A DNA stretch of 49,291 nucleotides from Alphaproteobacteria bacterium (GTDB lineage Bacteria; Pseudomonadota; Alphaproteobacteria; GCA-2731375): the NCBI GenBank assembly GCA_021776235.1, contig JAJFGG010000033.1, forward strand, positions 1-49,291, read 5' to 3'. The position numbers were made by a program, and so were the translations under genes. A model generated the notes under the pieces. That model saw only the letters and a program-made list of their open reading frames with translations. It was not told where the DNA came from and did not search any database. Within the stretch, counting starts at the first letter, position 1. The number at the start of each line of letters is the position of its first letter. This document shows positions 42,604 through 49,291 of this stretch, one piece after another.

Positions 42604-42877
42604 CTAACCCATCACCGAGTTCAGCGGCGCTATTCGCCGCAATTACATTTGCTGATTATCGTCGAGCGCTCCCTAATAACCGATTAACCGCAATGGTTAA
42701 CGGCGGGTTAGGGCGGCAGGGGCAAGAGCGCGGCTTTGTGCCGCACGGTGACGTTCGAACAGCCTGATATATGCGTGTAAGCTCACCAATAAGTATACAG
42801 CCACGCGACCGGCTTTATCCGCTGCCGATCAACGTCTTTCGCTGCGATTTATGGCGGCTGGTGGCGTCGCCAAAATG

Positions 42878-44122
42878 CTAGAATGTCAGTGAGTAGTTCA
42901 AGATGAGGCGATTTTCTTCGGAATCAAAGGTTTCGGTCGATTTGACATAGGCATTTATCCAGGCAAAGGAGAGGTTTTCTATGAATGGCGGGCTGTAGCC
43001 TACGACAAGGTCACGCTCCCATTCCGAGCCCTCGCGCCCATCGTTTCGATCGATGTTGTCGCCGGAGGTGTAACGGGCCATGACGCGCAAACCGTCCAGT
43101 ATATCCTTGAAATCGTAGTCAAAGCGCGCCTGCCAGGACCGTTCTCCACCGCGGTCAAAATCCAGCCGCGTCACACTGAGCCAGTTCTTATAAGTACCGT
43201 CGTCTTGCACACCGCCATCCCAGGAAATCTGGTGTGCATCACCGCTGACCTTCTGTGCCCCGAGCGCCAGTTTGGCGTTCCCGTTGCGGAATTGCAGCGT
43301 CAGGCTGGAAAGACTCGAGTCATAGTCCGGACCAACATTGGTCAGGGCGCCCGCCCCATCATTCCAGCCGAAATACTGATAGGCATCCAGCAACAAGCTT
43401 GCGTCATCATCGATTTTCCACGGCAGTCTGGCATTCAAATATGCACGGTTCATGACGTCGTTGGCGTGCCCGGCCGAGGCCTCCACAAAGAGGCCATTAG
43501 CGAAGGTGTGTTTGGCTCCGGCAATATAGACGACGAACTCATCGCCGGTATTGTCCCGATAGCGCCCAAAACCATCGTCCGCCTTTGGGGAGCCTCTGTC
43601 CGTCGCCAGGCCATAAACGACCGTGCCGGCCAGATTAAGCGAAATGTCAGCCGCCTGACTGGTCGCCGGCAGGGCGCGGCTGGTATCGTCGTATTTCAGA
43701 GGTTGCGAGAGCTGCATCCGGCCGACTTTGAACTGGCCTTCATTTGGCAGCCTGAATTCCAAATTGGCCTCGCCAAATTTGGCATAAGAATTCTGGCTGC
43801 CGTCGGCATCATCTCTGAGCAGACCCGTGCCGCCTTTGCCCCTATCGCCGATCAGTTTCAAACTGCCGAAAAAATCCAAATTGAGTCTAGCAAGTTCACG
43901 CCAATAGGGTGATTGGTAGCCAAGTTTCATTGTCTGCGCCAAGGCTTCGGAATCCGGATTATCCTCCTCTTTGTCGCGATTGAAATAGAACGTCTTTAGT
44001 TGCAGTCTGAATTCACCAATGTCCGTGGCGGACGCTGCCTGCGTTCCCAGGACGGTGGTCAAGAGGAAAAGGCAAATTATTCTGCGGAGTTTAAGCAAGA
44101 ATTTCCCAAATTTTTCGAGCAT
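42878..44122 (-). CDS. OprD-type outer-membrane porin
   Basis: A 414-residue beta-barrel protein. The start at 44122 gives a basic N-terminus and a signal peptide (LKLRRIICLFLLTTVLGTQAASA). The mature part opens TDIGEFRLQLKTFYFNRDKEEDN, then FKVGRMQLSQPL, and has many alternating strand segments with Gly/Tyr/Asp turns. It ends LILNYSLTF with the terminal Phe required for barrel assembly. OprD-family channels take up amino acids or small carboxylates, including aromatic acids, so it might import benzoate-type substrates; that is speculation. A longer frame upstream is rejected because it precedes the signal peptide. The 315-bp space to the MetE-like gene contains its promoter. Confidence 0.85.
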   Translation of the reverse strand: MLEKFGKFLLKLRRIICLFLLTTVLGTQAASATDIGEFRLQLKTFYFNRDKEEDNPDSEALAQTMKLGYQSPYWRELARLNLDFFGSLKLIGDRGKGGTGLLRDDADGSQNSYAKFGEANLEFRLPNEGQFKVGRMQLSQPLKYDDTSRALPATSQAADISLNLAGTVVYGLATDRGSPKADDGFGRYRDNTGDEFVVYIAGAKHTFANGLFVEASAGHANDVMNRAYLNARLPWKIDDDASLLLDAYQYFGWNDGAGALTNVGPDYDSSLSSLTLQFRNGNAKLALGAQKVSGDAHQISWDGGVQDDGTYKNWLSVTRLDFDRGGERSWQARFDYDFKDILDGLRVMARYTSGDNIDRNDGREGSEWERDLVVGYSPPFIENLSFAWINAYVKSTETFDSEENRLILNYSLTF

Positions 44123-44437
44123 GAATGTTCCGCGATCCACCCTGCACAATCGCAATTCCCGTGCTGGTACGTCATTGCGATACTGGCGCAGGCACAGGAT
44201 ACGGATAATTTTCCACATTGATAAGTCAAACAAGAACTGCCGAATTTTACTCATTTGCTTTTGCACGCGTCCATGGGAATAAGAAGGAGAACCGCAAGGT
44301 GGTGTGAGGCGTCGGGCAGTTTGTCTGAACGGCATTTCCTCAATGCCATAGACGCAGTGCGCCGCCATCGGGGAAGATGCGCTAAAGGCGCTGGAGCGCG
44401 AACGGGAAAGGTCGGGCTTGTTTCGATAATTAATGAA

Positions 44438-45478
44438 TTAGGTCTCCAACTCCGCCCGCACTCGTTCGGCGCCGGCCGCCATGGCCATGGTCTTGCTGCG
44501 CGCCAGCCAACGGGGAATGGCGGAAAAGCCGCAGTCGGCGGTAATGGTCAACCTGGATGGCGGGACATGCCGCAGCACCTGGCGGATGCGCACGGCGACA
44601 TCCTCGGCGCTTTCCTGGTGAAACGACTTCACGTCAATGACCCCCGCCGCGATGTCATAGCGTTCGGACAGCGGCCCCAGGATATCCAGCTCCGCCATCT
44701 CGCGGTTGGCGAATTCCAGCACCAGCATGCGGGTTTCCAGAATGTCCATGGCGCCCAGCAACCTCTTCAGGCCGCGCGGCGACGACGGGCGCGAGGCGTT
44801 GTTGCCGAAACAGACATGCACCGCCGTGTGTTCCGTCAGGCCCCGGGTCACCTGGTTGATGCAATCGGCCGCCTCGGCCAGGCTTCTGCGTTCGGGCACG
44901 AAGGTCAGGCCCGGTTCGTCAAGCTGAATGAAATCCGCCCCGGTCCGGCGCAGGGCCTCGGCCTCGGCCCGCAGCATGGCAATGACATCGGCCATCAGGT
45001 CGGCGGCGGCGTTGCCGCCGTCGCCATAATGGGGGCTGGGCAGGATAGAGGCGGCAAAGGTCAGCGGGCCGGGAAAGGCGATCTTCAACTTGCGGCCCGG
45101 GGCCAGGCGGGCCAGGTCCTCGTATTCCCGCACCAGCCCAAGGCCATCCGGCGCCCCCACCTTGCCGCTGGCAAAAAACTTCGGCGCCATGTCATAGCCG
45201 GGCACGCCCAGCTTGCGCGGACGTTGCTGCCGCTCGATCCCGGAGATCCGTTCGTACATTTCATAGACAAAGCGCTGCCGGCGCAGCTCGCCATCTGAAA
45301 TTATGTCGATCCCGGCCTCCACCTGATCGGCAATGGCCAGCCGGGTGGCGTCCTCGAAGGCCTCGGTCACATCCATGGGCCCGGCCGCATCGCGCATATG
45401 CCGGCGGAACAGATGCATCCACCCCGGCAAGGCGTAACTGCCCACCCCCATGGTCGGTAAAATCGGCAGATCCGTCAT
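44438..45478 (-). CDS. MetE C-terminal-domain-like zinc methyltransferase
   Basis: A 346-residue TIM-barrel protein equivalent to the C-terminal catalytic domain of cobalamin-independent methionine synthase. Zinc ligands are visible in order: H221 and C223 in HVCFGNN, E255 in LEFANRE, and C316 in TADCGFS. The substrate segment IQLDEPGL is also present. The N-terminal folate domain of full MetE is absent. Such short proteins act as methionine synthases with other donors, or as alkyl-transfer enzymes related to epoxyalkane:CoM transferase. The ATG at 45478 (MTDLPILPTMGVGS) is preferred over one four codons upstream. The role here is unknown. Confidence 0.85.
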   Translation of the reverse strand: MTDLPILPTMGVGSYALPGWMHLFRRHMRDAAGPMDVTEAFEDATRLAIADQVEAGIDIISDGELRRQRFVYEMYERISGIERQQRPRKLGVPGYDMAPKFFASGKVGAPDGLGLVREYEDLARLAPGRKLKIAFPGPLTFAASILPSPHYGDGGNAAADLMADVIAMLRAEAEALRRTGADFIQLDEPGLTFVPERRSLAEAADCINQVTRGLTEHTAVHVCFGNNASRPSSPRGLKRLLGAMDILETRMLVLEFANREMAELDILGPLSERYDIAAGVIDVKSFHQESAEDVAVRIRQVLRHVPPSRLTITADCGFSAIPRWLARSKTMAMAAGAERVRAELET

Positions 45479-45516
45479 GTTGATACCCACCCCGCAGCCA
45501 TCCCGTCCCTGCCAGT

Positions 45517-45843
45517 ATGACCCAGGCGTTCCCCAAGGTGAAGACGGCTAGACTGGCCGTGGTCCCGAGGCAAGCTCACTGGGCCTCAATCAACCCATCT
45601 TGGCCTAAATTCTTTATCACCAAGCCGGTGGCATTACGATGGCTCGAGCAGGGCAGGAACCGGCTGTTCGCTTACCGGCATGCGTTGGCGATCGTCACCG
45701 ATGTGGTGCTGGATAATGTGGGGATGCGGGAGGTGGAGGAACGGCATGGGGTTCGGCATGGGCATGGGCGGCGGATAGTGCGAGGAGCGCTGGAGAGGTA
45801 TTGCTTGGTTGCGGGCTGGTTGGATAGGAGAGGTTGTCTTTAA
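45517..45843 (+). CDS. Possible small gene or gene remnant, DUF6456-like ending
   Basis: Only the last 60 residues look coding: LFAYRHALAIVTDVVLDNVGMREVEERHGVRHG and the end ALERYCLVAGWL. Third codon positions there are mostly G or C. The pattern, D-V followed by E-V/A-E-x-x-x-G and an Ala-Leu helix, resembles the C-terminal helix-turn-helix-like part of alphaproteobacterial DUF6456 proteins. The first half looks non-coding and no clear ribosome binding site is seen, so this may be the remnant of a longer gene. The remaining 45844-46128 sequence shows nothing else. Confidence 0.35.
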   Translation: MTQAFPKVKTARLAVVPRQAHWASINPSWPKFFITKPVALRWLEQGRNRLFAYRHALAIVTDVVLDNVGMREVEERHGVRHGHGRRIVRGALERYCLVAGWLDRRGCL

Positions 45844-46128
45844 GCAGGTTCGCGTTGCCGCGCATCGATCTCTGACGGGGCAAAAGCGGAAGTCGCCGAT
45901 TGGGGCCATTATCAGCGCTGTGTGCCATAGGGCAACATCCAAAATTTCCTACTGGCCGCCCTCATCTCTCGAACCACATCGCCGTTCCTGTATTGGCCAG
46001 TGCTTTCATGGCACGCGGCAAGGGCCAAGCGTGATAAGTTTTAATTCAAATGATTGAGCAGACACAACCGACTCCGCAAACCAAGATTGTTTGCTGGGAT
46101 TGCGATTAGCAAAAGGGGCGGGTTCAGC

Positions 46129-46941
46129 ATGTCAATTGAGCAATATGCAATAAGAGGCGGTCGGGCAGGGCGCGAGAGGCTGCGTCTCATATCGCGGGTG
46201 CTAAGGCCGCAAACCCTGGCGTTGTTCCATAGTGCCGGTGTAGGCGAGGGGATGACTTGTTTGGACATGGGCTGCGGCGGCGGTGATGCGTCTTTTGAGC
46301 TCGCTGTGGTCGTAGGACCCAACGGTCGTGTGCTTGGCATAGATATCGACAATGAAAAGCTCGCCATTGCACGCGATGAAGCTAGGGCCAAAGGGCTTGA
46401 TAATGTCGAGTTCCGTAACGCCAATGCCATGCATGAGGCAGACGAAACCGGCTCATTCGATTTTACCTTTGCACGGCAGTTGCTCTGCCATGTTCCAGAC
46501 CCTGCCCGCGTGCTCAGGGAAATGATCACTTTTGCATCGCCTGGCGGCTTGGTCGCTGTGGATGATGTCGATTTCAGTGGCTATTTCTGTCATCCGCCAT
46601 GTCCGGCGTTCGACCGTTATTTGAGCCTCCTGCGGCAAACCATGCATGCGCGCGGGGGCAATGCGGATATTGGCCCCGAGATCCCAGGTCTTTTGATAGC
46701 CGCCGGCTTGGAAAACGTTGAAATGCGGGTCGTACAAGCCGCCGCCACACAAGGAGAGATCAAGCTAGTTCAACCGATCACAATGGACAATATTACCGAG
46801 GCCGTGGTGGCCGATGGCCTCGCCAATGCCAGAGAAGTCAAAGAAATTTCAGATGAACTCTACGCCTATGCTGGAGACCCCGAAACGGTTATGAGCATGC
46901 CCCGGCACATCCAGGCCTGGGGACGCATACCACGGGACTGA
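46129..46941 (+). CDS. Class I SAM-dependent methyltransferase
   Basis: A 270-residue methyltransferase. Motif I is LDMGCGGGDAS (45-55), the acidic residue of motif II is in VLGIDIDNEKL, motif III is FRNANAMHE, and motif IV is FDFTFARQLLCHVPDPARVLREM. The C-terminal cap contains FCHPPCPAFDRYLSLL and probably sets substrate choice, which cannot be read. It resembles UbiE-like and small-molecule methyltransferases. The ATG at 46129 has AAAGGGGCGGG upstream; an earlier ATG 25 codons upstream is rejected. It stands alone. The 260-bp stretch after it shows no gene and should carry the DUF1254 gene's promoter. Confidence 0.88.
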   Translation: MSIEQYAIRGGRAGRERLRLISRVLRPQTLALFHSAGVGEGMTCLDMGCGGGDASFELAVVVGPNGRVLGIDIDNEKLAIARDEARAKGLDNVEFRNANAMHEADETGSFDFTFARQLLCHVPDPARVLREMITFASPGGLVAVDDVDFSGYFCHPPCPAFDRYLSLLRQTMHARGGNADIGPEIPGLLIAAGLENVEMRVVQAAATQGEIKLVQPITMDNITEAVVADGLANAREVKEISDELYAYAGDPETVMSMPRHIQAWGRIPRD

Positions 46942-47201
46942 GCACTTCAAATATTTCGACCGGTCTCAATCAAGCACCACCGGCAAGCTGAGGCAGAAAA
47001 GCGATTGGGGGAGATTTTTGGTAAGGGTCACTATCGATGTTTGCCGATGTTTTCGGCGATGCTTGATGTCAGGTGTTAAGCGGAAATGAGCCGACCAGGC
47101 CCGGATCCTCGAAGAGTGCCACAACCGGACTTGCGAGCTTTATTGCCCGCCCCCATAGATATTGCTAGCCTAAATAAAAATCAGGGTCGGGGAGAGAAGA
47201 T

Positions 47202-48677
47202 ATGAAACGGTTTGGGGCAGCGATTGCGGCTATCAGCATTGGGTTCGCGGGGCCCGCTCTTGCGCAGGACAGCCCGGTCACCTCGCCACTCATCAAGCAG
47301 ATGTATGACGGCGGTTGGCCCGATGCGGACGAGGTCAAGTCGGCGCACGAGCAGTTCCTGCTGCAGCGCGCGGTGCAGAGCTACATGATGACCTTGCCGA
47401 CGCTGAACGTCATCGGCATGCGCGACGGGTCCGAGGCCAAGTTCGGCGCCGGATACAACGTCCTGCCGATATGGAAGGACCGTATGGACAGCCGCGCGCT
47501 GGTGCCCACGCCGAACGCCGATGTGATCTATTCGATGAGCTATCTCGACCTGAAAGAAACCGGTCCGCTAGTGGTTTACGCGCCGCCGAAGGTCATCGGC
47601 ATGTTCACCGACTTCTACCAGCGCACGGTGACCGACGTAGGTGCAGCCGGGCCTGACCGGGCGCGGGGCGGGCTCTACTTGCTGCTGCCCCCGGACTATG
47701 AGGGGCCGGTGCCGGGCGGCTATTTCGCCTTCCGGTCATCGACCTACAACGTGTTCCTGTTCTTCCGCACCGTGCTGACCCAGGGCGACGACGGCCCGAG
47801 CACCAAGGAAGCTGTCGCCATCGCCGAGAAAGTGCGCATCTATCCGCTCGGCAGCAACCAGGGCAAGCGGCCGATGATGGAGTTCCCGAACGGCTCGGGC
47901 AAGCGGGTGAACATGATGTACCCGACCGACTTTTCCTATTGGGAGAAGCTGAAGAAGTACGTCGATTACGAGCCCGTCGGCGCCTTCCCGATGGAGCTTC
48001 GCGGCATGCTCGCCTCGCTCGGCATCGTCAAGGGTCAGCCGTTCGAGCCCAGCCCCGCCGCGAAGGCCGCTATGACCGAAGCGGTCGAACTGGCGCCGAA
48101 GATGATCTACGCCAACCGCATTACGCCGGGCTTCTTCAACCGCGGGAACTACTACGCCGACCGGCAGTATCAAAACGCCTGGAGCGGGACCGACGCAAAC
48201 TACAACATGCCGAACTTCACTGACATCGACGTGCGGGCCCAGTACTTCCAGTACGCCTATTCCTCGGCGCCTGCCATGGTCGTGGACCTGATCGGCCAAG
48301 GCTCGAAGTATCCGGTCACCATGCGGGACGCGGACGGCGCGCTTCTCGACGGCGCCAACACCTACAAGCTGCGCCTGCCGCCGAACATTCCGGCGGCGCT
48401 CTACTGGGCCGTGACGCTCTATAACGCGACCGACGGCACAATGCCTGAGACGGCCCAGCTTCTGCCTTCGCGTAACCAATACGATAAGGTGAAGACTGGC
48501 GATGACGGTTCGGTCGAACTGTGGTTCGGTCCGAAGAAGCCCTCGGGAGTCGACGAGAAGAACTGGATCCAGTCGATCCCGGGGCGGGCGCAGATGGTGG
48601 CCATCCGCCTGTACGGCGCCGGGACCGAGTTCTACGACCAGACATGGAAGCCGGACGACATCGTCAAGGTGAAGTGA
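47202..48677 (+). CDS. Exported DUF1254/DUF1214 protein
   Basis: A 491-residue protein with a Sec signal peptide, MKRFGAAIAAISIGFAGPALA, cleaved before QDSPV. The DUF1254 domain follows (about 60-190, with VLPIWKDRMDSRALVPTPNADVIYS in its core). The DUF1214 domain takes the C-terminal part (about 350-480, with LRLPPNIPAALYWAVTLYN and ending IRLYG). The function of this pair is not known; it is widespread in environmental Proteobacteria and has been linked to cell-envelope or lipid-related genes in some places. Very high G/C at third codon positions sets it apart a little from its neighbours. It lies next to the integrase, so it could have come with a mobile element. A GGGGAGAGAAG ribosome site precedes the ATG. 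Confidence 0.9.
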   Translation: MKRFGAAIAAISIGFAGPALAQDSPVTSPLIKQMYDGGWPDADEVKSAHEQFLLQRAVQSYMMTLPTLNVIGMRDGSEAKFGAGYNVLPIWKDRMDSRALVPTPNADVIYSMSYLDLKETGPLVVYAPPKVIGMFTDFYQRTVTDVGAAGPDRARGGLYLLLPPDYEGPVPGGYFAFRSSTYNVFLFFRTVLTQGDDGPSTKEAVAIAEKVRIYPLGSNQGKRPMMEFPNGSGKRVNMMYPTDFSYWEKLKKYVDYEPVGAFPMELRGMLASLGIVKGQPFEPSPAAKAAMTEAVELAPKMIYANRITPGFFNRGNYYADRQYQNAWSGTDANYNMPNFTDIDVRAQYFQYAYSSAPAMVVDLIGQGSKYPVTMRDADGALLDGANTYKLRLPPNIPAALYWAVTLYNATDGTMPETAQLLPSRNQYDKVKTGDDGSVELWFGPKKPSGVDEKNWIQSIPGRAQMVAIRLYGAGTEFYDQTWKPDDIVKVK

Positions 48678-48846
48678 ACGGGTCAAACGCCTTAGGATGC
48701 GTGGTGCCTCGCTTCATCGGCGAAACCGCAGGCTTTGGAACGAATGAATTGGCCTTGAGGTCCGAAACGGGTCAAGGAACTAAATCGCTCCCGCGATAAT
48801 TTTTGTCAGCGTGTGGTGAGGACTGCACGATAACGGGTTGGCCTGT

Positions 48847-48889
48847 CCTGTGTTGAGATTTGTGGTTTCCGAACCTCACTCAACACAGG
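48847..48889. repeat. Perfect 11-bp inverted repeat ahead of the integrase
   Basis: CCTGTGTTGAG (48847-48857) and CTCAACACAGG (48879-48889) are exact reverse complements around a 21-nt centre, 9 bp before the integrase ATG. Such palindromes lie at the ends of IS91-type rolling-circle elements and also serve as binding sites for tyrosine recombinases. The element's left border is probably within about 60 bp upstream. Confidence 0.7.
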
Positions 48890-48898
48890 AGCAGAACC

Positions 48899-49291
48899 AT
48901 GACCGACAAAACTATCAGCCCCTTGCGCCAGCGTATGATCGAGGAACTGACGGTCCGGGGATTTACGCCGGGCACGCAGCGAGGATACCTCGCGGCGGTG
49001 TCGAACTTCACGACATTTCTTGGCCGCTCGCCGGACCGGGCAGCGGCGGATGACTTGCGGCGTTTTCAGTTGGAGATGCGAACGAACGGGGCCACGGCGA
49101 CCACCATGAATGCCGCCGTCTCTGCATTGCGTTTCTTCTTTGGAGTGACCCTGGGCCGGGGCGATGCGAGCGTCGGGATGACCACGGTGCGCGAGCCGCG
49201 CAGACTGCCGGTTATTCTCAGCCCCGAGGAGGTCGCACGGCTTCTCGATCATGCGCCGGGGTTGAAGCACCGGGCGGCGCTATCGGTGTCC
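48899..49291 (+). CDS. Tyrosine recombinase/integrase of the IS91-associated type, N-terminal part
   Basis: From the ATG at 48899 the frame stays open to the window edge (131 codons). It reads TDKTISPLRQRMIEELTVRG, then TPGTQRGYLAAVSNFTTFLG, and later TTVREPRRLPVILSPEEVARLL. These are the SAM-like core-binding domain (about 5-95) and the first strand and helix of the catalytic domain of a XerD-like recombinase. The Arg-His-x-x-Arg-Tyr active site lies outside the window. This integrase type is normally found directly upstream of an IS91-family Y2 transposase, expected beyond 49291. Confidence 0.88.
   Translation, partial: MTDKTISPLRQRMIEELTVRGFTPGTQRGYLAAVSNFTTFLGRSPDRAAADDLRRFQLEMRTNGATATTMNAAVSALRFFFGVTLGRGDASVGMTTVREPRRLPVILSPEEVARLLDHAPGLKHRAALSVS

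Overview
The window looks like chromosomal DNA of an alphaproteobacterium, probably of the Rhodospirillales or a related environmental lineage. Three things suggest this: the operon order mdh-sucC-sucD-sucA-sucB-lpdA (37-38 kb down to 29.6 kb, minus strand), a small GcrA-like protein, and a very large polar-type coiled-coil membrane protein resembling TipN. Base composition is moderately GC-rich throughout. Both edges are cut through mobile elements: the N-terminus of an IS1182-type transposase at the left, and a tyrosine recombinase of the kind found with IS91-like elements at the right.

Left third (0.4-17.4 kb): a 'box' gene set for aerobic benzoate breakdown through CoA thioesters. boxC and boxB form a minus-strand operon with a near-consensus promoter that overlaps a TGCA palindrome. 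boxR (HTH plus shikimate-kinase-like sensor) is divergent from a flavodoxin - benzoate-CoA ligase - alpha/beta hydrolase operon, and the space between them carries the same palindrome. Benzoate would be activated to benzoyl-CoA, epoxidised by BoxB and ring-opened by BoxC to 3,4-dehydroadipyl-CoA semialdehyde plus formate. The reductase BoxA and the aldehyde dehydrogenase BoxD are not in the window. Between the two box segments lie a DMT exporter, the 1922-residue coiled-coil protein with seven 69-residue repeats, an exported protein of unknown function, and an orphan cytoplasmic DMSO-reductase-family molybdoenzyme.

Middle (17.5-29.6 kb): a mosaic of small or accessory genes. It holds a GcrA-like protein, an acyl-CoA dehydrogenase, and two receiver-only response regulators. 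A three-gene operon encodes a Tat-exported molybdenum hydroxylase (large subunit, 2x[2Fe-2S] subunit, diheme cytochrome c). There are two VOC proteins, a prephenate-dehydratase-like gene interrupted by an in-frame TAA, and several gene-poor gaps with palindromic repeats.

Right (29.6-49.3 kb): the TCA-cycle operon, which would take up the succinyl-CoA and acetyl-CoA from ring degradation. A divergent operon follows with an NTF2-like protein and two acyl-CoA dehydrogenase subunits, of which only one keeps a catalytic glutamate. Next come a SprA-type HExxH protein, an OprD-type porin, a MetE-C-like methyltransferase, a class I SAM methyltransferase, an exported DUF1254/DUF1214 protein, and the partial integrase preceded by a perfect 11-bp inverted repeat.

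All assignments come from reading the sequence and recalling family motifs; no database search was run.
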